Positions 16,827 through 26,321 of a stretch of DNA of 64,000 nucleotides are shown here, in pieces. The notes beneath the pieces were generated by a model. The model was not told the origin of the DNA, did not search any database, and worked only from the letters and a program-made list of their open reading frames with translations. Position numbers and translations under genes: made by a program. Origin of the DNA: Siphonobacter sp. SORGH_AS_0500 (GTDB lineage: Bacteria > Bacteroidota > Bacteroidia > Cytophagales > Spirosomataceae). The stretch is from positions 1 to 64,000 of the forward strand of contig NZ_NHPP01000007.1 in the NCBI RefSeq assembly GCF_002838835.1, read 5' to 3'. The first letter of the stretch is position 1; the number at the start of each line of letters is the position of its first letter.

Positions 16827-17462
16827 TCATTCCTTCCACTGAATCGCACAACCCACCGATTTGGTTACGTTCAACATGACGGGTTTACCCTGAATGAGGT
16901 TATTAACGGCATCTTCTACATATCTCCGGGTTACGCCAGAGGGGTCCTGTGAATTATCATCCAGAGCACCCATGTACTGAACGGTAAATTTATCGCCTTC
17001 CCGAACCAGAATATAAACCTGAGGCGTACGACTCGCTCCAAAGTTTTTTGCTACTTTCTGGGTATCATCAAACAGATACGGAAAGGGGTAACGCTTGGCA
17101 TTGGCTCTTACCTTCATGTTTTCATAGGAATCTTCTTCATAAGCCGAAGGATCATTGGGATTAATGGCCAATACCGGAAAACCCTGCGATTTGTACTTGG
17201 CGTCCAGAGCAATAATGCGGTCTTCATAGGCTTTCGCGTAGGGGCAGTGATTCGTTGTGAATACCACAATGACTCCTTTGCTGGCCCTAAATTCAGACAG
17301 ACCCAACATTCGGCCATCTACATTTTTCAGCACGAAATTGGCAACGGTTTCTCCAATATTATATCCCCGCTGATCAGTCGGATGATCGGCAGCCTTCAGC
17401 GTACTCCAGGCTAGCAGACCTATCCAGAGGCAGAGGCAGGTTCTATAAATTCTCGTATTCAT
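16827..17462 (-). CDS. Exported redoxin/thioredoxin-like protein
   Basis: A 211-residue thioredoxin-fold protein with an N-terminal export signal (about 1-24). The fold landmarks are NFVLKNVDGRMLGLSEFRA, GVIVVFTTNHCPYAKAYEDR with a lone Cys in place of CxxC, LAINPND, and RTPQVYILVREG with the cis-Pro. The NHCPYA motif marks the peroxiredoxin-like subgroup in which only the first Cys is kept. A second Cys lies near the C-terminus (SVGCAIQWKE), possibly as resolving Cys. Activity (peroxidase or disulfide handling) is inferred. Confidence 0.85.
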   Translation of the reverse strand: MNTRIYRTCLCLWIGLLAWSTLKAADHPTDQRGYNIGETVANFVLKNVDGRMLGLSEFRASKGVIVVFTTNHCPYAKAYEDRIIALDAKYKSQGFPVLAINPNDPSAYEEDSYENMKVRANAKRYPFPYLFDDTQKVAKNFGASRTPQVYILVREGDKFTVQYMGALDDNSQDPSGVTRRYVEDAVNNLIQGKPVMLNVTKSVGCAIQWKE

Positions 17463-17630
17463 AGTAGTCGGTAATAATTTTTGAGCTTTGTACTTCCCGG
17501 ATTAGATAAGACGGCTCTGGCGGATTTATTTTTCTTTCACAAGATTATTCCTCAATCGGTTAATAACGAATACTCATGAATATTTATTTATTACCTGCCG
17601 TAAAACTATATGATTATCAAAGACAAATAT

Positions 17631-17662
17631 AAAAGGGCGGCTCTGCATCCAGAGCGCCCTTT
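17631..17662 (-). terminator. Terminator of the APC permease gene
   Basis: Stem AAAGGGCGGCTCTG (17632-17645) with CAGAGCGCCCTTT (17650-17662), one bulged base. It lies about 28 bp after the permease stop on the minus strand. Confidence 0.8.
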
Positions 17663-17689
17663 AAGGTATATCATAGCTGTAAGAAGTGC

Positions 17690-19177
17690 TTATTCTTCAC
17701 CAGCTCCGGGACGTTGAAGTTTACTTCGACGAACGCTATAACCAAAATAGATCACCAGACCCAGGGCCATCCATACGATCAGACGAAGCCAGTTTTCCTG
17801 ACCTAGTCCATAGATCATTAACAGACAGGTAACTGCACCCAAAATAGGCACTACGGGTGAGAAAGGTGTTCTAAAGGGACGAGGTACATTCGGATCCGTT
17901 TTACGCATGATTACCACGCCGAGTGATACCAGAACGAAGGCGAATAATGTACCAATACTGGTCATATCACCTACCACGTCACCAGGAACGAAGGCAGCGA
18001 AAATACCTACGAAAACGAAAAACAACATGTTCGAACGGTAAGGCGTGCGGAATTTAGGGTGTAACTGGCTGAATACTTTAGGTACCAGACCATCGTTTGC
18101 CATAGAATAGAACACCCGAGACTGACCTAACAACATCACCAGAATTACGGATGAGAAACCTGCCAAAATAGCCACGGTGATCAAAGTGCCTAACCACTGG
18201 TAATCGTGCATATATTTCTGAATGGCATACACCACCGATGCTTCTTTACCTGCCGTACGGAATTCCGTATAGTTAGCAATTCCCGTTAATACGTGACCAA
18301 AAAGAATATAAAGAATGGTACAAATCACGAGCGAAACGAGGATACCAATCGGCATGTCACGGCTAGGATTTTTCGCTTCCTGAGCTGCGGTTGAAACGGC
18401 ATCAAAACCAATGAAAGCGAAGAATACGGTACCTGCACCGCCCACAATTCCCCAGAACCCACCAAAGTCTCGGGTTACACCTGCGGAATCAGTCACTCGC
18501 GTTGCTTCAGGAATGTAAGGCATGTGGTTGGCAGGGTTAATGTACTGCCAGCCCAGAGCAATAAAGAGAACGACGATCGCTACTTTCAGTACAACGATAA
18601 CTGCATTAACGGTCGCTGATTCCTGAACGCCACGGATTAACAACAAGGTTATACAGAAGAGAATAAATACGGCCGGAATATTCATAATTCCATGCGTACC
18701 CAACTCTGAAACCTGAAAGGGTGAATGACACCACTGATAAGGGATCTCAGTCCCAAAGATCGTGGCCAGAAGCTTGTTCAGATATTCGGACCAGGCAATG
18801 GAAACCGTTGCAGCACCCAAAGCGTACTCTAATACTAAATCCCAACCAATGGTCCAGGCTACAAACTCACCCATAGTTGCATACGAATACGTATAAGCAG
18901 AACCCGCGATGGGGATCATGGAAGCAAATTCAGCGTAGCATAAACCAGCCAGGGCACAACCCACAGCGGCCAGAATGAAAGAAATCGTTACAGAAGGACC
19001 GGCACTATCAGCAGCGGCGGCAGCCGTACGTACGAAAAGACCCGCCCCGATGATCGCTCCAATTCCCAGAGCAATCAGGTTTCCAGCGGTAAGTGTTCGT
19101 TTTAATGAGCCTTCACCTGTGGCTTCCGCCTCGTTTAGTAACTGTTTCAGGGGCTTCTTTACCCAAATGTTCGCCAT
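17690..19177 (-). CDS. APC-superfamily amino acid permease
   Basis: A 495-residue cationic-amino-acid-transporter-like permease with about 12-14 membrane helices. The first helix carries the unwound substrate loop GIGAIIGAGLF (about 37-47), and GYAEFASMIPIAGSAYTY-like and FFAFIGFDAVSTAAQEAKNP motifs (helix 6 and following loop) are classical for the CAT/YfnA group. The substrate (basic or branched amino acids) cannot be decided. Monocistronic; its start lies about 150 bp from the stop of the terC gene on the same strand. Confidence 0.9.
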   Translation of the reverse strand: MANIWVKKPLKQLLNEAEATGEGSLKRTLTAGNLIALGIGAIIGAGLFVRTAAAAADSAGPSVTISFILAAVGCALAGLCYAEFASMIPIAGSAYTYSYATMGEFVAWTIGWDLVLEYALGAATVSIAWSEYLNKLLATIFGTEIPYQWCHSPFQVSELGTHGIMNIPAVFILFCITLLLIRGVQESATVNAVIVVLKVAIVVLFIALGWQYINPANHMPYIPEATRVTDSAGVTRDFGGFWGIVGGAGTVFFAFIGFDAVSTAAQEAKNPSRDMPIGILVSLVICTILYILFGHVLTGIANYTEFRTAGKEASVVYAIQKYMHDYQWLGTLITVAILAGFSSVILVMLLGQSRVFYSMANDGLVPKVFSQLHPKFRTPYRSNMLFFVFVGIFAAFVPGDVVGDMTSIGTLFAFVLVSLGVVIMRKTDPNVPRPFRTPFSPVVPILGAVTCLLMIYGLGQENWLRLIVWMALGLVIYFGYSVRRSKLQRPGAGEE

Positions 19178-19327
19178 ACAAATGTTCCGTTAGGAGTAAA
19201 ATTTAAAATGTTGTCTAGGTTATCAATGAAGCGGCAAAATATTATTCTTCAAATATGCAAAAAAACAGAGCGTTACCGCAAACGTGTCTGCTTTTTTAAC
19301 TGAAGCTATTCAAGAAATGAAACTGGA

Positions 19328-20098
19328 TCAATCTTCTGTTATATGCCGTTTCGGGACATTGAAAAGAAGTGACCCTAAAACGGGCACGACAAAAAGAACG
19401 ACCGTTGCAATGGATACGTACAAGTCCGCTTCTTCGCCCTCCAGAAACGTACAAATGGCGGTTTCCTTGAAGAAATGACACGCCGCGGAAGACATGAGCT
19501 TCAATCCTAAAAGCCCAATGACCAGAAAAGCAACTCCTTCCAGAAAAGGAAATTTCTCCATGAGTTTCACGAAAGACTGAGCCACAAAACGCATCGCCAG
19601 AATTCCGATGAAGACGCCTGTGCAGATCAGATAGATATTATCGGTGAAAGCAACGGCGGCAAAAACGTTGTCAATGGAAAAGGCCAGATCCATCACTTCG
19701 ACCAGAGCAACGGTTGCCCAGAACTTGCCAAGCAAACCAATGGTATTCCGGTAAAACCAGGAATCTTTTTTCTGGATTTCGTGCTCTTCTTCGGGCTGAG
19801 AGCCTTTGAAAAAGTAGCTGAAACAGAGATACAGCAGATAAATTCCGCCGATGGGTTTTAGCCACCAGATTTTTACGAGCCAGGTAGCCGCCAGCAGACA
19901 AAGCCCCCGAAATAAGTAAGCACCAATAATACCGTATTTCAGAGCTTTATTACGCTGTTCAGGCGATAGGTCCATGACCATCGTAGCCAATACAGCGGCG
20001 TTATCTACGGACAGTAAACTTTCAATCAGGATCAAATTCAGGATAACAAAGCCGGCGGCTTCCAGGTCATTCCCGAGTATTTGGTGTAGAAAATCCAT
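19328..20098 (-). CDS. TerC-family integral membrane protein
   Basis: A 256-residue TerC family protein, associated in other bacteria with manganese export or tellurite resistance. The conserved acidic helices ILIESLLSVDNAAVLATMV and VMDLAFSIDNVFAAVAFT contain the paired Asp-Asn that bind metal in this family. About seven membrane helices are visible; a polar insert (SQPEEEHEIQKKD) links the halves. Which role it has here is unknown. Confidence 0.9.
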   Translation of the reverse strand: MDFLHQILGNDLEAAGFVILNLILIESLLSVDNAAVLATMVMDLSPEQRNKALKYGIIGAYLFRGLCLLAATWLVKIWWLKPIGGIYLLYLCFSYFFKGSQPEEEHEIQKKDSWFYRNTIGLLGKFWATVALVEVMDLAFSIDNVFAAVAFTDNIYLICTGVFIGILAMRFVAQSFVKLMEKFPFLEGVAFLVIGLLGLKLMSSAACHFFKETAICTFLEGEEADLYVSIATVVLFVVPVLGSLLFNVPKRHITED

Positions 20099-20368
20099 TC
20101 TGATTTATCAAAGAAAATTGGGAGAGTGTAGGCCCATACCCAGCAAATTTAAGGCATGGAGGGCTAAAAGCTTCATTTTAATGCGATCCTCCGGCAATTA
20201 TTTACTATAAATCGTTGGATAAGCAGGATTAACACACTTCCTTTTCAAAAACTAAACTATCCTGATTTATTTTGCGTTGCCGACTAATATCAGTGCATAG
20301 ATGACGCAGGACGGAGGAATCTGCTCATTGGTTTTCCCCATTCATCGTCCTCGACTCATTCAACATTC

Positions 20369-22480
20369 ATGAAAAAGTTACTAGTATTATCTCTCTGGGT
20401 ATGGACGGCCATCGCGGCTCAGGCCCAGGTGGTCAAGCCTTACGCCCTGAAGTTCTCCCTTTCCAAAAACGAAGTTAAGGTGGGCGAAACGGTAGACGTG
20501 ATTGTAGAAGTTGATGTAAACAGCGGATGGCATATCTTCTCTCCCGATCAGGATCCCGATGTGGGACCTCTGCCAACGGTAATCAAGTTGAAGAAAAGTG
20601 ATGCGTACGAAACCGTAGGCAAATTCCGCACGACGAGTAAGCCCATTGAAAAAATGGACGAAATCTTCGACGGGAAAGTTCGCTTTTTTGAAGGGAAGCC
20701 TGCCTTTCGCCAGACCGTCAAGATTCTGAAAGAAGGAGCTAAAATTGAAGGAAACATTGGCGGTCAGGTTTGCCAGGACGATGGCTTATGCATTCCCATT
20801 AATGATGGTGATTTTAATCTCACCAAACTGAAAGTAATTGCGGCGGCAACGCCCGTTACGGAAGCTCCCAAAACCGAAGAAGCAAAAACGCCCGCTGTAA
20901 CCAGCACGCCTGCTGATACGGCCAACTCCACAGTAGTTGCACCAACCACGGAAGATACGGATACTATAGCGACGGGATCGGCACCAGCAACGGAGGCCGC
21001 TGTAACTCCAGAAGAGGCTAAAGATCAGAAAAGTGGGGTTGGCTTCGGCGATGTTGTATTAGCCTTTCTAGCGGGGTTAGCGGCAGTAGCAATGCCCTGC
21101 GTCTATCCTATGATTCCGATGACGGTGGCCATGTTTACTAAACGCGTCGATTCGCGGATGGAAGGCATGACGAAAGCCCTGTTCTACGGTGTTTCGATCA
21201 TTCTGATTTTCGCTTTTTTCGGAACGCTGATTTCCGCCGTCTTTGGTAGCGGATTTGTGAATTTTATCAGTACGCACTGGATTCCCAACGTATTTATTTT
21301 CCTGATTTTCGTTCTCTTTTCCCTGTCGTTCCTCGGAGCTTTCGAGCTGAATTTACCCAGTGCCTTTGTGAATAAAGTAGACGCTCAGGCCGATAAAGGT
21401 GGTTGGGGTGGTATTTTCTTTATGGCTTTTGCTCAGGCTCTGGTTTCATTCTCGTGTACGGCTCCGATTGTGGGTACAGCAGCCATTCTGGCGGCCAAAG
21501 GCAGTATCTGGGATTCGGCTTTACTAAACATCAGTTTCGGTACGGCCTTCGCCTTACCTTTCGTGATTGCAGCCTTTATTCCGAGCTTTTTGAAAACCAT
21601 GCCTAAGTCGGGTGGCTGGCTAAACACGTTGAAAGTTCAGTTAGGTTTTCTGGAGTTAGCTATTGCGTTAAAATTCCTGAGTGTTCCCGATCAAACCTAT
21701 CACTGGGGCTTACTGAACCGTGAAGTATATCTCTCCCTCTGGATTGTCATTTTTGCTCTGATGGGCTTCAATCTATTGGGCAAAGTATTAATGTCTCATG
21801 ATAGCCCGGTAGATCGCGTTTCGATTCCCCGTACGTTGTTCGCCATTGTAATTTTCTCCTTTGTGGTCTATCTGATTCCCGGCTTATTCGGAGCTCCGCT
21901 AAAACCACTTTCGGGTTTATTACCTCCCGAAACTTCGCAGGAATTTAACCTGCATCACAATGCTCCTACTGCACAACAGGGAACAGGCAGCACCTTACCG
22001 GCGGGACGGAAGTACGCCGATTTTCTGAAGTTACCCCACGGACTGGAAGGTTTCTTTGATTACAAAGAGGGCATTGCTTATGCAAAGCAGGTGGGCAAAC
22101 CTGTCTTTATTGACTTTACGGGTCACGGTTGCGTGAATTGCCGGAAGATGGAAGAAACGGTTTGGAGTCAGCCGGAAGTACTGAAACGTTTACGCGAAGA
22201 TTACATCATCATTTCGCTGTACGTGGATGACAAAACCGAGCTTCCCGAAAGTGAACATTACGTTTCGAAAGTGGACGGCAAACCCAAAACCGCCATCGGC
22301 GATCAGAACCTGGACTTTGAAATTTCAAAGTATAACTTCAACGCCCAGCCCCTATACGTGTTAATCGACCCAGATAATGATGCAACACCACTGGTAAAAG
22401 CGGTTGCTTACGAGCCTAATGTGGAGAAGTTTATCAGCTATCTCGACGAAGGAAAAGCAAAGTTCAGTCAGCAGAAGTAA
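20369..22480 (+). CDS. dsbD: Thiol:disulfide interchange protein DsbD
   Basis: A 703-residue DsbD that carries electrons from cytoplasmic thioredoxin across the membrane. Order: signal (MKKLLVLSLWVWTAIAAQAQ); N-terminal immunoglobulin-like domain to about residue 160; Thr/Pro/Ala/Glu-rich linker to about 220; eight-helix core with Cys244 in MPCVYPM and Cys363 in SCTAPIVG; C-terminal thioredoxin domain with CVNC at Cys588-Cys591 in FTGHGCVNCRKMEE. All three domains are present. Downstream lies a strong terminator. It may supply the periplasmic redoxin at 16827-17462. Confidence 0.95.
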   Translation: MKKLLVLSLWVWTAIAAQAQVVKPYALKFSLSKNEVKVGETVDVIVEVDVNSGWHIFSPDQDPDVGPLPTVIKLKKSDAYETVGKFRTTSKPIEKMDEIFDGKVRFFEGKPAFRQTVKILKEGAKIEGNIGGQVCQDDGLCIPINDGDFNLTKLKVIAAATPVTEAPKTEEAKTPAVTSTPADTANSTVVAPTTEDTDTIATGSAPATEAAVTPEEAKDQKSGVGFGDVVLAFLAGLAAVAMPCVYPMIPMTVAMFTKRVDSRMEGMTKALFYGVSIILIFAFFGTLISAVFGSGFVNFISTHWIPNVFIFLIFVLFSLSFLGAFELNLPSAFVNKVDAQADKGGWGGIFFMAFAQALVSFSCTAPIVGTAAILAAKGSIWDSALLNISFGTAFALPFVIAAFIPSFLKTMPKSGGWLNTLKVQLGFLELAIALKFLSVPDQTYHWGLLNREVYLSLWIVIFALMGFNLLGKVLMSHDSPVDRVSIPRTLFAIVIFSFVVYLIPGLFGAPLKPLSGLLPPETSQEFNLHHNAPTAQQGTGSTLPAGRKYADFLKLPHGLEGFFDYKEGIAYAKQVGKPVFIDFTGHGCVNCRKMEETVWSQPEVLKRLREDYIIISLYVDDKTELPESEHYVSKVDGKPKTAIGDQNLDFEISKYNFNAQPLYVLIDPDNDATPLVKAVAYEPNVEKFISYLDEGKAKFSQQK

Positions 22481-22487
22481 TGACAAA

Positions 22488-22517
22488 AAGCCATCCTGTT
22501 AACAGGATGGCTTTTTT
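22488..22517 (+). terminator. Terminator of dsbD
   Basis: Thirteen-base perfect stem AAGCCATCCTGTT with AACAGGATGGCTT, followed by TTTT, starting 7 bp after the stop. Confidence 0.9.
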
Positions 22518-22531
22518 CTTTCTGGAGTAAT

Positions 22532-22574
22532 GAAGCCAGACTTGGGGCCAAATTCAAACCCCAAGTCTGGCTTC
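22532..22574. repeat. 16-bp perfect inverted repeat
   Basis: GAAGCCAGACTTGGGG (22532-22547) pairs exactly with bases 22559-22574 around an 11-nt loop. It follows the dsbD terminator without a T-run, so it is an extra palindrome in the 358-bp gap before rdgB. The rest of that gap holds a fragment of the AAGGTYYTTC...GATGACAG repeat family near 22648-22680. Confidence 0.7.
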
Positions 22575-22838
22575 CATAGCGAAACGAAGGAACTTATCGG
22601 GAATTGAACATAACTCGCCTTCTTCAGACTCCGCTTACATTCACAAGTAAGGTCTTTCTCTTTGTTCAAGATGACAGCTTAAACTTGTGCCCTAAAGTCT
22701 AACGAACGTAAATTTTAGCCAGCCCTTTATGTTTCTTTAATGACAGCCGATTTACCTTTGAATCTAAAAAGAAGGTTTCGAGAACCATTAGGAGTGCGTA
22801 ACGCTCAACTCAAAACCCAAAACTCTAAACGCAGAAAG

Positions 22839-23411
22839 ATGCAACTAGTCGTCGCAACCAATAACCGTCATAAGCTGGACGAAATTCAGACTTTTTTAGG
22901 CTCTAGCTTTGAATTAAAAACGTTAGCTGATATTGATTGTACCGAAGAACTTCCCGAAACCGGACGGACGCTGGAAGCCAATTCACTCCAAAAAACCAAG
23001 TACCTCGCTGATTACTACAATGTTGATTGTTTCGGCGATGATACCGGACTAGAGATTACGGCTTTGAATGGCGAACCCGGTGTGGACTCCGCTTTTTATT
23101 CGGGTTCACGGGATGCTCAGGCGAATATGCAGAAGGTATTAACTCAGTTGGAAGGAGTTACTGATCGCTCAGCTCGTTTTCGTACGGTTATCACGCTGAT
23201 TATTCAAGAAGAGATTTATCAGTTTGAAGGAATCGTGGAAGGAACCATACTAGAGGCTCCCCGTGGCGATCACGGCTTTGGATACGACCCTATTTTTCAG
23301 CCCGAAGGTTTTGATCGTAGTTTTGGTGAAATGACCATGGAAGAAAAAAACGCCATCAACCACCGCACCCGAGCAGTCACGAAAATGGTAGAGTTTTTGA
23401 CGACTGTCTAA
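22839..23411 (+). CDS. rdgB: RdgB/HAM1-family XTP/dITP pyrophosphatase
   Basis: House-cleaning nucleotide pyrophosphatase that removes dITP and XTP. The start at 22839 (MQLVVATNNRHKLDEIQ) gives 190 residues, the family length; the open frame extends 33 codons upstream without homology. Motifs seen: TNNRHKLDEI, DDTGLEI, the FGYDPIF substrate loop and NHRTRAV near the C-terminus. AGAAAG precedes the start. Convergent with the mlaD gene; the gap holds two copies of a hairpin. Confidence 0.95.
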   Translation: MQLVVATNNRHKLDEIQTFLGSSFELKTLADIDCTEELPETGRTLEANSLQKTKYLADYYNVDCFGDDTGLEITALNGEPGVDSAFYSGSRDAQANMQKVLTQLEGVTDRSARFRTVITLIIQEEIYQFEGIVEGTILEAPRGDHGFGYDPIFQPEGFDRSFGEMTMEEKNAINHRTRAVTKMVEFLTTV

Positions 23412-23428
23412 GGATCTCTTTAAGTATC

Positions 23429-23452
23429 GCTGCCAGCTTTTTCGCTGGCAGC
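23429..23452. repeat. Hairpin repeat, copy 1 (GCTGCCAGC...GCTGGCAGC)
   Basis: Nine-base perfect stem GCTGCCAGC/GCTGGCAGC with a T-rich loop, 18 bp after the rdgB stop. It doubles as a terminator. The same hairpin recurs at 23510-23533 and, less exactly, at 60525-60547. Confidence 0.75.
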
Positions 23453-23509
23453 ATTATAGGCTTGACTCAAAATTAGTTTACCCCTTGCTTGCGGTTATTT
23501 CATAAAAAA

Positions 23510-23533
23510 GCTGCCAGCTTTTCTGCTGGCAGC
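23510..23533. repeat. Hairpin repeat, copy 2
   Basis: Same stem as copy 1, preceded by an A run so that it reads as a terminator for the convergent mlaD gene on the minus strand (ends 23577). Confidence 0.75.
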
Positions 23534-23576
23534 GACCTTCTAAAGACTATTCTATTAACTACAGATCAACTAACAA

Positions 23577-24536
23577 CTATTTCTCCCCATTCCCCAGCGT
23601 ATCGCCAGCGGCTTTTTTGCCTTTCTTCCCTCCTCCAAAAACAGAGAAATGAACGTAACGTTTGGGTTGCTGGCGAAGGTCAACGAGCAGTTTATCCAAA
23701 TCCCGAATCGACTGATTCATGTTGGTGTATAACTGATCATCCTTCAATAGTTTTCCAGCGGTTCCCTGACCTTCTTTCAACGCCTGTAACATGGCCTGTA
23801 ATTCAGCTACGGTCTGGTTCGCTTTTGCTACGGTCTGACCTAAACGAAGGGCATTCAGCGAATCCGTGAAGGTATTTGCCTTGGCCATAATGGGCTTAAT
23901 GCTTTTTTCCGTTTCCACCAGTTGAGCAGATAACTTACTCAGGTTGGTAGTAATACCCGTCAGGTTTTTGCGGTTTTCATTGATCGTAGCCCGCAGAGCC
24001 AGCCCGGTTTCATCCACATTAGCCAGTAACTGATTCAGCACGTCGCCCGTTTGCTTGAAACGAGAAACGACTACATTCAGATTACGAATCAGTGAATCCG
24101 CATCAGTCATAATGGGCAAAGCTTTATCCTGTAAAGCCGCCGTTAAGCCCGCCTGTTTATTTCCTTTAAGTGTATCGCCAGCAGCGATGGCCGAGCCTTT
24201 GCCAATTTGCAATTGAATTACTTTCCCCCCAATGAGCCCGTTATCACCTAACAGAGCTACTGTGTTGGTAGTGAGGGGAATATCTTGGTCCAGCGTGAGG
24301 GTTACCAGAATTTTATTATTATGTTCCGTGAGAATACGGGTTTCTTTAACTCGACCTACCGCTACGCCATTGAGCATAATCTGATTGGAGGAGGTTAGTC
24401 CATCTACACTATCATACAGCACATAATAATCTCGGGAACTGGAAAACAGATCGGACCCTTTCAGAAAGTTGAATCCGAAGTACAAGACAAGCCCTGAAAC
24501 CAGGGTCATTATTCCAACTTTTATTTCTTTTGACAT
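23577..24536 (-). CDS. MCE-family (MlaD-like) lipid transport protein
   Basis: A 319-residue MCE protein of the Mla-type phospholipid transport system. It has an N-terminal membrane helix (about 8-26), an MCE domain (about 35-120, with SSNQIMLNGVAVGRVKET), and a long helical C-terminal part of repeated Gln/Lys/Leu segments (about 150-300) ending in a basic tail. The helical part would form the periplasmic tunnel or needle. The mlaE/mlaF partners are not within view beyond its start. Its start faces the glyA gene across 284 bp. Confidence 0.9.
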   Translation of the reverse strand: MSKEIKVGIMTLVSGLVLYFGFNFLKGSDLFSSSRDYYVLYDSVDGLTSSNQIMLNGVAVGRVKETRILTEHNNKILVTLTLDQDIPLTTNTVALLGDNGLIGGKVIQLQIGKGSAIAAGDTLKGNKQAGLTAALQDKALPIMTDADSLIRNLNVVVSRFKQTGDVLNQLLANVDETGLALRATINENRKNLTGITTNLSKLSAQLVETEKSIKPIMAKANTFTDSLNALRLGQTVAKANQTVAELQAMLQALKEGQGTAGKLLKDDQLYTNMNQSIRDLDKLLVDLRQQPKRYVHFSVFGGGKKGKKAAGDTLGNGEK

Positions 24537-24688
24537 GGCTTTTCAAACGTTCATTGAACAATAGTCAGTACTCAGGCAGAAGGTATTGGTATGCGATACT
24601 GACTATTTAGACAGAAAACTCCCAAAAGTAGCCCATAACCGGGAAATTGCAGAATAGGATTCTAAAAACACTGAGCCAGACCTTAGGA

Positions 24689-24720
24689 TTTGGCAAGCTT
24701 AGGTTTCCGGTGTACCTTTG
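24689..24720 (+). promoter_or_regulatory. Bacteroidota-type promoter of glyA
   Basis: A TTG at 24689-24691 (-33 element) and TACCTTTG at 24713-24720 (-7 element, TAnnTTTG) are separated by 21 bp. The predicted mRNA would start near 24727 with a 5' leader of about 94 nt; I recognise no riboswitch in that leader. Confidence 0.6.
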
Positions 24721-24820
24721 TCTTTCTGTGTCAGTTAGGCCTTTTCTGGAAAGCCAATAAACTGACAATCAGATTAATTTAGCGAAAAAATCTACCATTT
24801 ACATAACCTGCTTTATAGCC

Positions 24821-26116
24821 ATGTCAACGGTTACCGCTTCCCGCATTGAACGCGACACCCAACTTTTCGATCTCATTGAGAAAGAAGCTCATCGCCAGGA
24901 ATATGGCATTGAATTGATCGCTTCTGAAAACTTCACGTCTAAGCAAGTGATGGAAGCTCAAGGCAGTGTATTAACGAATAAATACGCTGAAGGTCTTCCC
25001 GGTAAACGTTATTACGGCGGATGCGAAGTGGTTGACCAAGTGGAACAACTGGCTATTGACCGGGCAAAAGAATTATTCGGAGCTAGCTGGGCAAACGTTC
25101 AGCCTCACTCGGGAGCTCAGGCAAACGCAGCCGTTTTTCTGTCATTCCTGAACCCTGGTGATAAAATCCTCGGTTTCAGTCTGGCTCACGGGGGTCACCT
25201 TTCACACGGTTCTCCTGTAAACTTCTCGGGTAAATATTTCCAGCCTTTCTTCTACGGTGTAGAACAGGAAACGGGTCTGATCGATTGGGATAAAGTAGAA
25301 GAAATCGCTTTACGTGAGCGTCCCCGCCTGCTGATTTGCGGTGCTTCAGCCTATTCTCGTGACTGGGACTACGTTCGTCTGCGTGCCATCGCTGATCAAA
25401 TCGGAGCTTTATTATTAGCGGATATTTCTCACCCTTCGGCTCTGATTGCCAAAGGGTTGTTGAATAACCCCATGGAACACTGCCACATCGTAACGACAAC
25501 GACGCACAAAACGCTGCGTGGTCCTCGTGGTGGTTTGATTCTGGTGGGTAAAGATTTCGAAAATCCTTTCGGTATTACCACGCCTAAAGGGGACATCCGT
25601 ACCATGACCAGCCTGCTGGATTCTGCCGTATTCCCCGGCACGCAAGGTGGCCCGCTGGAACACGTGATTGCGGCTAAAGCCGTAGCATTCGGTGAAGCTC
25701 TGACGGAAGAATTCGGCGAATATGCCATTCAGGTAAAGAAAAACGCTCAGGTAATGGCTCAGGCCTTTATCGATAAAGGGTATCAAATCAGCTCCGGCGG
25801 AACGGATAACCACCTGATGCTTATTGACCTCCGCCCCAAAGGCTGGACGGGTAAATTAGCTGAAAACACGCTGATCAAAGCTGACATCACGGTGAACAAA
25901 AACATGGTTCCTTTTGACGATAAGTCTCCCTTCGTTACTTCCGGTATGCGGGTAGGAACGGCTGCTATGACGACACGTGGTCTGAAAGAGAATGATATGC
26001 TACAAATTGTAGAGTGGATTGACGACGTGCTAACGCACAACGAAAATGAAAGCTACATCGCAGAAGTGAAGAAAAAGGTAAATGCCTGGACTGAAAACTT
26101 CCCGCTGTACCGCTAA
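24821..26116 (+). CDS. glyA: Serine hydroxymethyltransferase
   Basis: PLP enzyme exchanging serine and glycine with THF/5,10-methylene-THF. The 431-residue sequence has all landmarks: [20 protein letters not shown], the [12 protein letters not shown] loop, and the PLP lysine Lys230 in [14 protein letters not shown]. Monocistronic with its own promoter and terminator. Confidence 0.98.
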   Translation: MSTVTASRIERDTQLFDLIEKEAHRQEYGIELIASENFTSKQVMEAQGSVLTNKYAEGLPGKRYYGGCEVVDQVEQLAIDRAKELFGASWANVQPHSGAQANAAVFLSFLNPGDKILGFSLAHGGHLSHGSPVNFSGKYFQPFFYGVEQETGLIDWDKVEEIALRERPRLLICGASAYSRDWDYVRLRAIADQIGALLLADISHPSALIAKGLLNNPMEHCHIVTTTTHKTLRGPRGGLILVGKDFENPFGITTPKGDIRTMTSLLDSAVFPGTQGGPLEHVIAAKAVAFGEALTEEFGEYAIQVKKNAQVMAQAFIDKGYQISSGGTDNHLMLIDLRPKGWTGKLAENTLIKADITVNKNMVPFDDKSPFVTSGMRVGTAAMTTRGLKENDMLQIVEWIDDVLTHNENESYIAEVKKKVNAWTENFPLYR

Positions 26117-26135
26117 TTAAATAATTATAAGGTTG

Positions 26136-26206
26136 AAGATCGTTTGAAACAGTTTAAAAGCTTTGAAGTTTACTCTTCAAATCAACTGCTTCAAACGATC
26201 TTTTTT
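26136..26206 (+). terminator. Long-stem terminator of glyA
   Basis: AAGATCGTTTGAA (26136-26148) pairs with TTCAAACGATCTT (26190-26202), with further pairing inside, then TTTTTT. The loop also contains a TTTGAAG/CTTCAAA pair. Confidence 0.8.
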
Positions 26207-26321
26207 ATTGAAGAGCAAAAAATGGATAGTCAAAGGTTGAAACGTTCGGCTCTGATCTATTAATTTACTCTTTTGAACATCAGTATAGCCGAAATTTTTA
26301 TTCATATTTAACATTTATACA

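Noticed and set aside
25415..26040. Minus-strand frames over glyA
   Set aside because: Glycine hydroxymethyltransferase is intact on the plus strand and explains the sequence.
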